Below are positions 1 to 8,976 of a stretch of DNA of 56,374 bases, one piece after another. The stretch covers positions 1-56,374 of the forward strand of contig CAMLJY010000041.1 of the NCBI GenBank assembly GCA_946480465.1, written 5' to 3'. Within the stretch, counting starts at the first letter, position 1, and each line of letters opens with the position of its first letter. This DNA comes from an uncultured Burkholderiales bacterium (GTDB lineage: Bacteria > Pseudomonadota > Gammaproteobacteria > Burkholderiales > Burkholderiaceae). A program made the translations under genes and the position numbers. A model generated the notes under the pieces. It ran no database searches, was not told where the DNA came from, and saw only the letters and a list, made by a program, of their open reading frames with translations.

Positions 1-592
1 CTTCCTGCTCGATGCCCTGGGCCTGCATCAGCGGGATCAGCTCGCGCGCGATGAACGGGAAGGTCACGAACACGGTGGCCAGCACGATGCCGGGCACGGC
101 GAAGATGATCTTCAGGTCGTGGTCGCGCAGCCACTCGCCCCACCAGCCCTGCAGGCCGAAGACCAGCACGTAGATCAGGCCCGCGATCACGGGGCTGACC
201 GAGAACGGCAGGTCGATCAGCGTCAGCATCAGGTTCTTGCCCCGGAAGTCGAACTTGGCCACGCACCACGCCGCGGCCACGCCGAACACGAGGTTCAGCG
301 GCACGCTGATGCCGGTGGCGATCAGCGTGAGCTTGATGGCGTCGAGCGCGTCGGGGTCGGTGATGGAGGCGAGGTAGACCTCGACGCCCTTCTTGAACGC
401 CTCGATGAAGACCGTGGCCAGCGGCACGAAGAGGAACAGCGTCATGAAGGCCAGCGACAGGCCGATCAGCAGGCGGCGGACCCAGGCCGGTTCGGTGGTG
501 GCGCCGCGGATGCCTTTCGGGGCAACGCCGCTCTCGGCCGGCGCAGCCGTGGCCGCCGGCGCGGCCAGCGTGGTGGTGGAGGCGATGGTCAC
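1..592 (-). CDS. cysW: Sulfate/thiosulfate ABC transporter permease CysW (partial)
   Basis: This is one of the two inner-membrane permeases of the sulfate/thiosulfate importer and pairs with CysT. Reading leftwards from the GTG at 592, about 197 residues are visible before the window edge removes the C-terminal third. An N-terminal Ala/Pro-rich stretch of about 30 residues precedes the first membrane helix (roughly residues 41-60). Further hydrophobic segments follow, and the permease loop with its EAA-type surroundings begins at the edge. The GTG start overlaps the cysT stop by four bases (GTGA), so translation is probably coupled. No ATG is available in frame near this point. The gene is on neither the supplied complete-ORF scale nor closed here. 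The assignment is from permease sequence character plus the cysT-cysW order that is standard in Proteobacteria. cysA would be expected just left of the window. Confidence 0.9.
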   Translation of the reverse strand, partial: MTIASTTTLAAPAATAAPAESGVAPKGIRGATTEPAWVRRLLIGLSLAFMTLFLFVPLATVFIEAFKKGVEVYLASITDPDALDAIKLTLIATGISVPLNLVFGVAAAWCVAKFDFRGKNLMLTLIDLPFSVSPVIAGLIYVLVFGLQGWWGEWLRDHDLKIIFAVPGIVLATVFVTFPFIARELIPLMQAQGIEQE

Positions 593-1425
593 GACATTCC
601 CTGCCGCTTGCGCGACCAGGCCTGCAGCAGGTTGATGACGAGCAGCATCAGGAAGGACGCCACCAGCATCACCACCGCGATGGCGGTGGCACCGGCATAG
701 TCGTACTGCTCGAGCTTGGTGATGATGAGCAGCGGCGTGATCTCGCTGATCATCGGCATGTTGCCGGCGATGAAGATGACCGAACCGTACTCGCCCAGCG
801 CGCGTGCGAAGGCCAGCGCAAAGCCGGTCAGCAGCGCCGGCATCAGGATCGGCAGGATCACCTTGCTGAAGGTCTGCCAGCGCGTGGCGCCCAGCGTGGC
901 GGCGGCTTCTTCCAGCTCGCGGTTCAGGTCTTCCAGCACCGGCTGCAGCGTGCGCACGACGAAGGGCAGGCCGATGAAGACCAGCGCCACCCAGACGCCG
1001 ATGGGCGTGAAGCTGACCTTGAACGGCAGCCACTGGCCGATCCAGCCGTTCTGCGACCACAGCGCCGTCAGCGCGATGCCGGCCACCGCCGTGGGCAGCG
1101 CGAAGGGCAGGTCGACCAGGGCATCGACCAGGCGCTTGAACGGGAACCGGTAGCGCACCAGCACCCAGGCGGTGATCAGGCCGATCACCGCATTGAGCAA
1201 CGCCGCGAGCAAGGACGCGCCGAAGGTGAGGCGGTACGAAGCCAGCACGCGCGGCGTGGTGGTCGCCTCCAGGAACTGGCCCCAGCTGAGCGTGAAGGTC
1301 TTCAGGAAGGCCGCGGACAGCGGCACCAGCACGATCAGGCAGAGGTACAGCAGCGCGAAGCCCAGCGCCAGGTCGAAGCCGGGCAGCACGGTGTGGCGCT
1401 TGAGCAGCGCACGCGACAGGATCAC
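589..1425 (-). CDS. cysT: Sulfate/thiosulfate ABC transporter permease CysT
   Basis: This is the first permease of the sulfate/thiosulfate importer (also named CysU). The 278 residues match the family length. An N-terminal [10 protein letters not shown] segment leads into about six membrane helices, and the conserved ABC-permease loop ([15 protein letters not shown]) sits near residues 190-205, where it would contact the CysA ATPase. The GTG start at 1425 is preceded by a purine-rich GGGGAGA ribosome-binding site about nine bases upstream. The stop overlaps cysW. Its binding protein, sbp, lies 1.6 kb upstream beyond an unrelated inserted gene. About 90 bases upstream is a promoter-like module shared with sbp, consistent with co-regulation by a CysB-type activator (inference). 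Confidence 0.95.
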   Translation of the reverse strand: MILSRALLKRHTVLPGFDLALGFALLYLCLIVLVPLSAAFLKTFTLSWGQFLEATTTPRVLASYRLTFGASLLAALLNAVIGLITAWVLVRYRFPFKRLVDALVDLPFALPTAVAGIALTALWSQNGWIGQWLPFKVSFTPIGVWVALVFIGLPFVVRTLQPVLEDLNRELEEAAATLGATRWQTFSKVILPILMPALLTGFALAFARALGEYGSVIFIAGNMPMISEITPLLIITKLEQYDYAGATAIAVVMLVASFLMLLVINLLQAWSRKRQGMS

Positions 1426-1515
1426 GGATCGGTTCTCCCCGGCAGGCGTTTGGACGCGGTGCTTGTTGGGACTTCGGTTGGTTGGTCAGCGGCCCTGGGC
1501 CGCGACGATCGGCTT

Positions 1516-1573
1516 CGCATGCTAGGAAAGGCATCAGGCGGCGGGAAGGAATCGAACCGCGCTTGCTTATGCG
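1516..1573 (-). promoter_or_regulatory. cysT promoter module, shared with sbp
   Basis: Read on the minus strand, CGCATAAGCA is followed after exactly 37 bases by CCTAGCATGCG. The same two words with the same 37-base spacing occur upstream of sbp (4102-4159), and a 14-base block inside the spacer agrees at 12 positions. TAGCAT could be a -10 hexamer, and CGCATAAGCA could be an activator site, most plausibly for a CysB/Cbl-family LysR regulator. Repetition and spacing are directly visible; regulator identity is inference. Confidence 0.65.
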
Positions 1574-1689
1574 CAAACCGCGGAAGGACGTGGCCTGGGC
1601 CGAGTCGCATGCACGACACGCCAGCCGAGGGCACGAAGCCGGCATGGGCATCGGCCTTGCTGCACCCTGGCGACCCGCGCTCCGGCCCG

Positions 1690-2976
1690 ATGGCCGACAC
1701 ACCCATGGACCTGCCCGCCAAGCCCACCCTGTACATCAGCCTGGCCGTGCTGCTGGCCTCGTTCGCTTCCTGCGGCGGTGGCGGCGGCGTCGATGCCGCA
1801 CCAGCACCACCCGCGCCCCCGCCCGCCGGCGGCGCGGCCTGCGTGCCGCTGGAGACCGGCCCGGCCAACGCGCCCGCGCAGCGACCGGCCTTCGAGGGCC
1901 AGACCCGGGCCTGCCCGGCGGTGGCCTCGCCGCCGCTGTCGGTGTCCGTGCTGGCGCGCGGCCTGGAGAACCCCTGGAGCGTGGAGCCGCTGCCCGATGG
2001 CGCCTTCCTGGTCAGCGAGAAGCCGGGCCGGCTGCGCCTCGTCTCGGCCGGCGGCCAGGTCGGCGAGCCGATCGCCGGCGTGCCCGCGGTGGACAGCCGA
2101 AGCCAGGGCGGCCTGCTGGACCTGGCGCTCAGCCCGCGCTTCAGCAGCGACCGCACGCTCTTCTGGAGCTACAGCGAGCCGCGTGATGGGGGCAATGGCA
2201 CCAGCGTGGCCCGGGCCGTGCTGTCGGCCGACGGCCGCCGGCTGGAGCAGGTGCAGGTGATCCTGCGCACCCGGCCCACCTACGATGGCCGGCTGCACTA
2301 CGGCTCGCGCCTGGCCTTCGGGCCGGACGGACTGCTGTACGTCACGCTGGGCGAACGGTCCGACCTGGCCACGCGGCCGCAGGCGCAGCAGCTGGGAAGC
2401 CACCTGGGCAAGGTGCTGCGCATCCGGCCCGATGGTTCGGTGCCGCCGGACAACCCCTTCGTGGGGCAGGCGGGTGCCCTGCCCGAGATCTGGTCGCTGG
2501 GCCACCGCAACGTGCAGGCCGCGTCTTTTGACGCCCAGGGCCGCCTGTGGGTGGTGGAGCATGGCGCGCGCGGCGGCGACGAGGTGAACCGCGTCGAGCG
2601 CGGCAAGAACTACGGCTGGCCACTGATCAGCTATGGCCTGGAGTACTCGGGCGCGCCCATCGGGGCCGGCAGCACCGCGCGCGACGGGCTCGAGCAGCCG
2701 GTGTACTACTGGGATCCGGTGATCGCGCCGTCGGGCGCGCAGTGGTACACGGGCGAGGCCTTCCCGGCCTGGCGCGGCAACCTTTTCGTCGGTGGCCTGC
2801 GCGCCACGGCACTGGTGCGGCTGGTGTTCGAAGGCGGCCGCGTGGTGGGCGAGGAACGCCTGCTCGCCGACCGCGGCCAGCGCATCCGCGACGTGCGCCA
2901 GGGGCCGGACGGGGCGCTGTACGTCGTCACCGATGCGGGCAATGGCGAGCTGTGGAAGATCACGCCGCGGCGCTGA
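1690..2976 (+). CDS. PQQ-dependent sugar dehydrogenase family lipoprotein (glucose/sorbosone dehydrogenase fold)
   Basis: This is a predicted exported lipoprotein of the six-bladed beta-propeller glucose/sorbosone dehydrogenase family, which oxidises aldoses with pyrroloquinoline quinone. The start at 1690 (ATG; a second ATG at 1705 is also possible) gives an n-region, a hydrophobic stretch and a lipobox ending SFASC, then a Gly/Pro-rich linker. Upstream in-frame codons read as non-coding. Family motifs visible are [11 protein letters not shown] near the start of the propeller, the [20 protein letters not shown] block with the expected active-site His, [27 protein letters not shown] and a final [13 protein letters not shown] blade. 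At 428 residues it has family length. It lies on the opposite strand between cysT and sbp, apparently an insertion into the sulfate locus. The substrate cannot be told. Confidence 0.88.
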   Translation: MADTPMDLPAKPTLYISLAVLLASFASCGGGGGVDAAPAPPAPPPAGGAACVPLETGPANAPAQRPAFEGQTRACPAVASPPLSVSVLARGLENPWSVEPLPDGAFLVSEKPGRLRLVSAGGQVGEPIAGVPAVDSRSQGGLLDLALSPRFSSDRTLFWSYSEPRDGGNGTSVARAVLSADGRRLEQVQVILRTRPTYDGRLHYGSRLAFGPDGLLYVTLGERSDLATRPQAQQLGSHLGKVLRIRPDGSVPPDNPFVGQAGALPEIWSLGHRNVQAASFDAQGRLWVVEHGARGGDEVNRVERGKNYGWPLISYGLEYSGAPIGAGSTARDGLEQPVYYWDPVIAPSGAQWYTGEAFPAWRGNLFVGGLRATALVRLVFEGGRVVGEERLLADRGQRIRDVRQGPDGALYVVTDAGNGELWKITPRR

Positions 2977-3053
2977 TGCCGCGGGGTCGTCCGGCGGCGG
3001 CCCGCCGGCGCTGCCCGCGGCCGTTCGGCAGGCGTAGGAGCGCCGCTGGCCGC

Positions 3054-4070
3054 TCACTTCTTCGTGTAGATCCGGTCGAAGACGCCGCCGTCCGCAAAGT
3101 GCGTCTTCTGCGCCTTGGCCCAGCCACCGAACTGCTGGTCGATGGTGAAGAGCGACAGCTTGGTGAAGGTCTTCTCGTGCCGCACGGCCACCGTCGGGTC
3201 GATCGGGCGGTAGTGGTTCTCCGCGGCGATCTGCTGGCCCCGGGGTGAGTACAGGAACTGCAGGTAGGCCTCGGCCACCGGGCGCGTGCCCTTGCGGTCC
3301 ACCGTCTTGTCCACCACCGCCACCGGCGGCTCGGCCAGGATGCTGATGGACGGCACGATGATCTGCAGCTTGTCCGGCCCCAGCTCCTTGGCGGCCAGGT
3401 GGGCCTCGTTCTCCCAGGAGATGAAGACGTCGCCCACGCCACGTTCAGTGAAGGTGACCAGCGAGCCGCGGGCGCCTGAATCGAGCACCGGCACGTTGCC
3501 GTACAGCGCGGCGACGAACTGCTGCGCCTTGGCGTCGCTGCCGTACTTCTTCTGCGCGTAGCCCCAGGCCGCCAGGTAGTTCCAGCGCGCACCGCCGGAG
3601 GTCTTGGGATTGGGCGTGACCACTGAAATGCCGGGCCTGACCAGGTCGTCCCAGTCCTTGATGCCCTTGGGGTTGCCCTTGCGCACCAGGAACACGATGG
3701 TGCTGGTGTAGGGCGAGCTGTTGTGCGGCAGGCGCTTCTGCCAATCGGGCGGCAGCAGCTTGGCCTTGGCGGCCAGTTCGTCGACGTCGTAGGCCAGTGC
3801 CAGCGTCACCACGTCGGCGTCCAGCCCGTCGATCACCGATCGGGCCTGCTTGCCCGAGCCGCCGTGGCTTTGCTTGACGGTGACCTTGTCGCCGGTCCTG
3901 GCCTTCCAGTGGTCCGCGAAGGCCTTGTTGAACTCCACGTACAGCTCGCGCGTGGGGTCGTAGCTGACGTTCAGCAACTGCACGTCGCGGGCGATGGATG
4001 CGGTGGCGGCAGCCAGCAGCAGGGTGCCGACCAGGGCGGCGCGGCGGGGCAGCAACGGCAGATCAAACAT
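3054..4070 (-). CDS. sbp: Periplasmic sulfate-binding protein
   Basis: This is the solute-binding component of the sulfate ABC importer, acting in the periplasm with CysT/CysW. The 338 residues begin with a cleavable signal peptide ([21 protein letters not shown]), followed by the mature start [20 protein letters not shown] that is typical of Sbp. Further family blocks are [36 protein letters not shown] and ISWENEAHL. An ATG at 4106 would add 12 residues but falls inside the putative -10 element, so 4070 is preferred. The gene converges on the sugar dehydrogenase (77 bases between stops). Its own copy of the cysT promoter module explains how it can stay co-regulated despite separation from cysTW. 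Confidence 0.94.
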   Translation of the reverse strand: MFDLPLLPRRAALVGTLLLAAATASIARDVQLLNVSYDPTRELYVEFNKAFADHWKARTGDKVTVKQSHGGSGKQARSVIDGLDADVVTLALAYDVDELAAKAKLLPPDWQKRLPHNSSPYTSTIVFLVRKGNPKGIKDWDDLVRPGISVVTPNPKTSGGARWNYLAAWGYAQKKYGSDAKAQQFVAALYGNVPVLDSGARGSLVTFTERGVGDVFISWENEAHLAAKELGPDKLQIIVPSISILAEPPVAVVDKTVDRKGTRPVAEAYLQFLYSPRGQQIAAENHYRPIDPTVAVRHEKTFTKLSLFTIDQQFGGWAKAQKTHFADGGVFDRIYTKK

Positions 4071-4101
4071 GGGCAGGGGCTCGGGCCGGATGGGAATGGG
4101 C

Positions 4102-4159
4102 CGCATGCTAGGCAGCGCTCCCTGCGGCGCGAACGAAGGCTTGCGCAGGTGCTTATGCG
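4102..4159 (-). promoter_or_regulatory. sbp promoter module, shared with cysT
   Basis: On the minus strand CGCATAAGCA and CCTAGCATGCG are separated by 37 bases, exactly as upstream of cysT (1516-1573). The internal block TTCGTTCGCGCCGC matches TTCCTTCCCGCCGC of the cysT copy. If TAGCAT is the -10 hexamer, transcription would start near 4097, giving a leader of about 27 bases before the ATG at 4070. Confidence 0.65.
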
Positions 4160-4277
4160 GTTTCCGATGGATGGCGGCCTGCTCCGTGGTGCCGCTCCTC
4201 CCTGTTGTTGCCGATGCGGCGGAGGTGCCAGGGCGCGTCCAATGGGCGGGCGGTGCGCGCGGCAGTGCCACCGGGCA

Positions 4278-4378
4278 GCACGACCGGCTAGCACGACCGG
4301 CTAGCACGACCGGCTAGCACGACCGGCTGGCACGACCGGCTGGCACGACCGGCTGGCACGACCGGCTGGCACGACCGG
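4278..4378. repeat. 13-bp tandem repeat, 7 full copies plus 10 bases
   Basis: Units begin at 4278, 4291, 4304, 4317, 4330, 4343 and 4356, with a 10-base partial unit at 4369. The first three are GCACGACCGGCTA and the next four GCACGACCGGCTG, so the array is perfect apart from one transition that divides it into two blocks. It lies in the divergent gap between sbp and the patatin-like gene, 23 bases upstream of the latter's ATG. There are no unique spacers, so it is not CRISPR. The unit is not a multiple of three and no real protein crosses it. Confidence 0.95.
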
Positions 4379-4401
4379 GAAGTGGCAGGCGGGAGAGCGG
4401 C

Positions 4402-7400
4402 ATGGCGACATGGTCCACGAGAGCGCACGGTTCCGGCGCAGGCACCCCGGCACCGACGCTGCTGGAGTTGGAACGGGCGGTGCTGGCGCAGCGCCGCGCG
4501 CAGATCGGTGCGCAGATCGGTGCGCAGATCGGTGTGCCGGCCGATCCCGCTGCCGCGGCGAATCCTGCACCGGCCGCGCAGGCGGAGCCGGCGGTCGGGA
4601 CGGGGCCTGCACCCGCAGCGCCGGCGTCGCAGCCGTCGCAGCCGTCGCAAACGCCGAAGACGTGGTATCGCGCGCTGGCGCTGTCCGGCGGCGGCATCCG
4701 CAGCGCCACCTTCGCACTGGGCGTGCTGCAGGCCATCGCGCGCGACCGCAACCCCGCCGCGAGTGCGCTGCCGCCGGACCAGCCCGACACCGCCTTCGCG
4801 CGATCGCGCCTGAGCTGCTTCGACTACCTGTCCACCGTCAGCGGTGGCGGCTACGTGGGTGCCTTCCTGTGCAGCCTGTTCCTGCCCAATCGGCTGCGCT
4901 CGCACGATGGACTGACGCGCGCCCAGCGCGCCGCCGCGGCCCATGCCGGCGTGCCCGCGATGCTGGCGCAGGCCTGGAGCGGCGCGATGGCGCAGGTGCG
5001 CGCAAAGGCCGCGTCGCATGCGGCGGACCATCGCCAATCCCCCGATGAAGCGGAGGCAGAGGCGAAGGCGCCCGCAGCGGCCACACAGGCTGCAGACGCC
5101 GCACACGCCGCACCGCCCCCCGAGCTCACCCAACGCCTGAAAGCCGCGGCCGATGCGGTGAACGTGCTCAGCGCCGGTCCGCCGCAGCGCATTCGCTCGC
5201 GCCGCGACTACACCGAGGCGGACGCCGTGCTGGGCGCCCCGCTGGCCTGGCTGCGCGAGAACGGCCGCTACCTGATCCCCACCGGCGCGGGCGACGCCTT
5301 CTACGCCGCGGCGCTGGGCATCCGCAACTGGTTGGCGCTGCACTACGTGATCGGCACCGTGCTGATGGCGGCGGTGGCGCTGGTGGGCCTGGGCCGGGCC
5401 GAAGTGGCCACCGCCTGGCCCGCCGTGGCGCAGGCCTGGGAAGAAGGCGCGCTCCAGGCCGAGGCCCAGGCCTTTGGTGCACTGGGTGATGCGAGCTGCC
5501 GCGGCGACCATCCGCCGGACAGCTGCGGCATCGGCATCACGCTGGTGTGGTGGAGCCCGCTGCTGCCGCTGGCGCTGGCGCCCATCGTGCTGGTGGGCGT
5601 GCCGCTGGGCGTGGCCTTCTGGCTGGTGCATGAACGCGACGACGGCCGCAGCCTGCCCATCAACGTGGCGATGCTTTGCACGCTGGGCATCGGCCTGGTG
5701 CTGCTGGGGCTGGTGTGGCTGCTGTGGTCTGACTTCCTGGCCGGGCTGCTGCCGGACACCCTGGGCCGCCTGCTGCCGCCAGCCCCGCCGGATCCCGTGC
5801 CGGACGTGCTGCGCCGCCTGCTGCCCGATGCGCTGGCCGGCCAGTTGCCCTCCATCGTGCCGGCGGCCGCACCGGCCGCCGCCGTCGATCCGGCCACCGC
5901 CGCGGCCGCCAGCGGCCTGGCGATGGACCGCCGCGGCATGACGCTGGGCGTGGCCGCGATGGCGATCTTTGCGGCGGTGCTGTCCTTCGCCGTGGCGCTG
6001 GTCAACCGTGACGCCACGATGCAGCGAGTGCTGCTGACCCGCCGGCTGGCCGACGTGCTGGTCGTGACCGCGGTGACCGCCGCCATCGGCCTGGTGGACA
6101 CGCTGGGGCAGACGCTGTACCTGCTGCTGACCTCGATGGACAGCGGCCGCGCGCCGGCGCTGGTGCCGGCCGGGCTGGCCGTGGGCATCAGCTGGGCGGC
6201 GCGCTGGTTCAGTGCCCATGACGGTCAAAAGGAGCGGCCAGCGTGGCTGAAGAAGATGCCGCTCACCACGCTGGCCGGCGCCGCCGGCGTGCTGGTCTTC
6301 CTGCTGATCGGCGGCATCTGGAGCCTCTTCGTGCACTGGATCGTGTGGAACGGCGCGGTGCCCACCACCGCCGAGCTGCACAGCGGCGCGCAGCGCGCCA
6401 CGCTGGTCTGGGTGCTGCTGGTCATCCTGCTGCTGGCGCTGGTGGCGGGCCACTTCGCCGCCTTCATCAACCTGTCCAGCCTGCAGTCCTTCTACGGTTC
6501 GCGGCTGACGCGGGCCTACCTGGGCGCATCCAACGGCGAGCGCTTCGAGAACGGCCCCGGCACCCTCAGCGCGGCCGAGCCGTTGAAGGACGATCAGCTG
6601 GCGATGGACCACTACTTCGACGCCAAGAAGCAGTCGGCCAAGACCCTGGCGCCGCTGCACATCATCAACATCACCGTCAACAAGACGGTCGACCCGGCGG
6701 AACAGCTGGTGCAGCGCGATCGCAAAGGCCAGCCGATGGCCGTGCTGCCCATGGGCTTCTCGATCGACGAACAAGCCCAGGTCGGTTTTCCGAAGCCCTC
6801 GTTCGTCAATGGCGTGCGGCGGCCGCTGCCCGTGGGCCAATGGATAGGCACTTCGGGCGCGGCCTTCTCCACCGGCATCGGCCGCGAGACCTCGCTGGGC
6901 ATGTCGCTGCTGATGGGCGCAGCCAACGTGCGCCTGGGCACCTGGTGGGAAAGCGGGCTGCATGCCGGCGTGCCCGGCAGCATGTCCGGCCACAACCCGG
7001 TCATCCTGCTGCGGCACGCGCTGGGCGCCGTCTTCCGCACCCAGACCTACCTGTCCTACGAACTGCGGGCGCGCTTCCTCGGCACGCAGCGGCGCTGGCA
7101 ATACCTGTCCGACGGCGGCCACTTCGAAAACACCGGCCTGTACGAACTGCTGCGGCCCGAGCGGCACGTGGCGCAGATCTTCTGCTGCGACGCCGGCGCC
7201 GACCCCCAGTACCAGTTCGACGACCTCGCCAACCTGATCCGCCTGGCCCGAATCGACCTGCGGGTGGAAATCACCGTGCAGACCGAGTTCAACGGCCCGC
7301 TGGCCGGCGTGTTCGGCGCGCCGCGGGATTTCAAGCCGGGGCGTGGCGGGGCAGCGGGGCAGGAGGATGCGGCGACTGCGACGGCGCCGGTGGCTATGCC

Positions 7401-7893
7401 TGCACCGGCGCCTGCGCCTGCGCGCGCCACGGCGGGCGGCACCGGGGTGCCCGCCCGGCCCCCTGCCGCGGCAGCCGTGCCTGGTCCAGCTGCCGGGCCT
7501 GCGACATCTGCCACGGCCGCTCCCGCAGGGACGACAGGCGGCCCGCCCCCGCTGCCCGCGTCACCACCTTGCGCCACGTCCGCGCCCACCCCCTGCGCGC
7601 TGCTGCTGTGGGCGCATCGCGTCGACCATCCGGAGCGGCCGACCACGCAGATCGTCGTCATCAAGCCCCGCGTGACGCGCGACGTGCCGGTCGACATCTG
7701 CCAATACGCCGACCGCCAACCCGACTTCCCCCAACAAACCACCGCCGACCAGTTCTTCGACGAGGCGCAGTGGGAGAGCTATCGGGCATTGGGCCATCAC
7801 CTGGGATCGAAGGTGTTCGAGCCGGAGGTGATGAAGGAACTGGACCGGTTGGGGAGGGAGCGGGTTGGGGTGGGGGGATGGTCGTGCCTGTGA
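4402..7893 (+). CDS. Patatin-like phospholipase with a large internal membrane domain
   Basis: This is a 1163-residue predicted inner-membrane protein with a split patatin (acyl hydrolase) domain. The oxyanion-hole motif SGGGIRSATF lies at about residues 95-104. The presumed nucleophile is Ser147 in STVSGGGYVGAF, and the dyad Asp904 is in YLSDGGHFENTGLYELL. Between the two halves, about residues 300-690 hold roughly eight hydrophobic helices (for example VILLLALVAGHFAAF), so the catalytic pieces flank a membrane domain. A Pro/Ala-rich linker (about 980-1070) precedes a short C-terminal domain. Near the N-terminus three 12-bp repeats at 4501-4536 encode AQIGAQIGAQIGV. A GGGAGAG site lies five bases before the ATG. 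The likely role is phospholipid hydrolysis or lipid remodelling; substrate unknown. It has no operon partners. Confidence 0.82.
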   Translation: MATWSTRAHGSGAGTPAPTLLELERAVLAQRRAQIGAQIGAQIGVPADPAAAANPAPAAQAEPAVGTGPAPAAPASQPSQPSQTPKTWYRALALSGGGIRSATFALGVLQAIARDRNPAASALPPDQPDTAFARSRLSCFDYLSTVSGGGYVGAFLCSLFLPNRLRSHDGLTRAQRAAAAHAGVPAMLAQAWSGAMAQVRAKAASHAADHRQSPDEAEAEAKAPAAATQAADAAHAAPPPELTQRLKAAADAVNVLSAGPPQRIRSRRDYTEADAVLGAPLAWLRENGRYLIPTGAGDAFYAAALGIRNWLALHYVIGTVLMAAVALVGLGRAEVATAWPAVAQAWEEGALQAEAQAFGALGDASCRGDHPPDSCGIGITLVWWSPLLPLALAPIVLVGVPLGVAFWLVHERDDGRSLPINVAMLCTLGIGLVLLGLVWLLWSDFLAGLLPDTLGRLLPPAPPDPVPDVLRRLLPDALAGQLPSIVPAAAPAAAVDPATAAAASGLAMDRRGMTLGVAAMAIFAAVLSFAVALVNRDATMQRVLLTRRLADVLVVTAVTAAIGLVDTLGQTLYLLLTSMDSGRAPALVPAGLAVGISWAARWFSAHDGQKERPAWLKKMPLTTLAGAAGVLVFLLIGGIWSLFVHWIVWNGAVPTTAELHSGAQRATLVWVLLVILLLALVAGHFAAFINLSSLQSFYGSRLTRAYLGASNGERFENGPGTLSAAEPLKDDQLAMDHYFDAKKQSAKTLAPLHIINITVNKTVDPAEQLVQRDRKGQPMAVLPMGFSIDEQAQVGFPKPSFVNGVRRPLPVGQWIGTSGAAFSTGIGRETSLGMSLLMGAANVRLGTWWESGLHAGVPGSMSGHNPVILLRHALGAVFRTQTYLSYELRARFLGTQRRWQYLSDGGHFENTGLYELLRPERHVAQIFCCDAGADPQYQFDDLANLIRLARIDLRVEITVQTEFNGPLAGVFGAPRDFKPGRGGAAGQEDAATATAPVAMPAPAPAPARATAGGTGVPARPPAAAAVPGPAAGPATSATAAPAGTTGGPPPLPASPPCATSAPTPCALLLWAHRVDHPERPTTQIVVIKPRVTRDVPVDICQYADRQPDFPQQTTADQFFDEAQWESYRALGHHLGSKVFEPEVMKELDRLGRERVGVGGWSCL
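4501..4536. repeat. 12-bp tandem repeat inside the patatin-like gene
   Basis: There are three units of CAGATCGGTGCG (the last ends GTG), in frame, giving a repeated Gln-Ile-Gly-Ala tetrapeptide near residues 34-45. Copy-number change would alter only the length of an N-terminal linker. Confidence 0.9.
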
Positions 7894-8233
7894 GGTGGTG
7901 CTTTGTGGGCGGGTCTGCAGCGTTGTCGGTCGGTCGTGCAGGAAGGCCGAACTGACGCTGACGCCATCAAGCAGACATTGGACCTTGGGACCGATGGACG
8001 CTCGCATGTCAGCAGTGCGAGGTGCAGCGGCCGCAGACCTCACGCAAGGCGATCTGACGCGCCGCGGCCGACTGCCTCGCTCTGGCGCGAAATGACGCAA
8101 CCGACCCACAGCTGTCATCGACCAGATTGGGCTCGTCGCCCTTGAGCAGACACTCGTGCTAGTCAGGCGCGGCCTAGAGCACCCGCGTCAAGCTCGCCCG
8201 GGGCGACAACTGCCAGGTATCCCTGTTGGCCAC
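7894..8233. other. Intergenic stretch, no feature recognised
   Basis: These 340 bases lie between the patatin-like gene and the convergent Rid-like gene. Base composition falls noticeably below that of the preceding gene. Short open frames on both strands have no start signals or protein-like composition. I see no convincing terminator, repeat or RNA gene. It may be the left edge of an acquired segment. Confidence 0.5.
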
Positions 8234-8647
8234 TCATCGCGCCGCCGCGACAGCCTTGACTTCAATGAGCAAGTTGGGTCGCGCCAGTGAGGCCACGCCC
8301 AGGATGGTCCAGGCCGGGAAGTCGCGCGTGATGTACTTGTCCTTGATCTCGCGGAACGTGGCCAGTTGCTCGTCGATGCGCACGTGGTAGGACACCAGTT
8401 CCACCAGGTCCTCGAAGCCTAGGCCCTCGTGTTTCAGGATCGTGCCGAGTCGCTGGAAGGCCAAATCGATCTGCTCCTCCGCGCTGTCGGGCACGGTGCC
8501 GTCCGACCGGATCCCAACTTGTCCGGCGATGAATAGAAGACCGCCGGCCTTCACCGCCGGAGAGTACTTGAATAGGTCGAAAACCTTATTGCTGCCGAAC
8601 GCCGGATCGCTTTCAGGCAGGCGCAGGCGTTGGATGTTCTCGTTCAT
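8234..8647 (-). CDS. Rid/YjgF-family protein lacking the catalytic arginine
   Basis: This is a 137-residue member of the Rid (YjgF/YER057c/UK114) family. Recognisable blocks are SPAVKAGGLLFIAGQVGIRSDG, AFQRLGTILKHEGLGFEDLV and the C-terminal ARPNLLIEVKAVA. In true RidA enamine/imine deaminases the active-site Arg lies in a PAR triplet. Here the equivalent is PAW (Trp113), so deaminase activity is doubtful and it probably belongs to one of the divergent Rid subfamilies. Length is family-typical (about 130). The upstream ribosome-binding site is poor. It is preceded by a short protein-like remnant on the same strand, and sits in a lower-GC region. The function is not assigned. Confidence 0.85.
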   Translation of the reverse strand: MNENIQRLRLPESDPAFGSNKVFDLFKYSPAVKAGGLLFIAGQVGIRSDGTVPDSAEEQIDLAFQRLGTILKHEGLGFEDLVELVSYHVRIDEQLATFREIKDKYITRDFPAWTILGVASLARPNLLIEVKAVAAAR

Positions 8648-8659
8648 GGTGCTGGTTGA

Positions 8660-8752
8660 TCAGTCTTGCGCTACGTCGATGGTGCCGCACTTGGCCTGGT
8701 CCGTCTCCTGGTTCTTGAACAGCACTTTGAAGGTGCCTTCGACAAGGCCGTC
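8660..8752 (-). pseudogene. Possible C-terminal remnant of a disrupted gene
   Basis: On the minus strand a 30-codon frame reads EGTFKVLFKNQETDQAKCGT and ends IDVAQD-stop at 8660. It has codon use and composition like real protein, but an in-frame TAG at 8753-8755 precedes it. The open frame continues upstream of that TAG with partly protein-like sequence (ADHFLTNMGVKDGYNN near 8900-8950). This suggests a short gene interrupted by a nonsense change, or a remnant left after rearrangement. It stops 12 bases before the Rid-like gene. No family recognised. Confidence 0.3.
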
Positions 8753-8976
8753 CTAGATTCCTTGGGTTCTGCTCGCGCCTGTACCCGAGGCGAGCGCGCT
8801 GGCCTGCCGAGGAGCGGCCGGTCCCGAACGCACGCACGTGGCCGGCTGCAGCGCGCATCGCCCATTGGGCTGCTCCTCACTCCGGTTGTTGTATCCATCC
8901 TTGACACCCATGTTGGTCAAGAAGTGATCAGCTGGGACGTCCTCTTGGTCGGGATCAGTCTGATTGGCGAGGGAGG

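Noticed and set aside
2977..3053. GC-rich inverted stretches between the sugar dehydrogenase and sbp as a terminator
   Set aside because: Pairing is imperfect and not distinguishable from background at this GC content.
4071..4106. Upstream ATG start for sbp at 4106
   Set aside because: It lies within the putative -10 element shared with cysT, and the start at 4070 already yields a complete signal peptide.
4278..4378. Tandem repeat as a CRISPR array
   Set aside because: Units are contiguous 13-mers with no unique spacers and no cas genes nearby.
4288..7167. Long antisense frame opposite the patatin-like gene (959 codons)
   Set aside because: Gln/His/Arg-rich low-complexity translation with no motif; typical GC-bias shadow of the real plus-strand gene.
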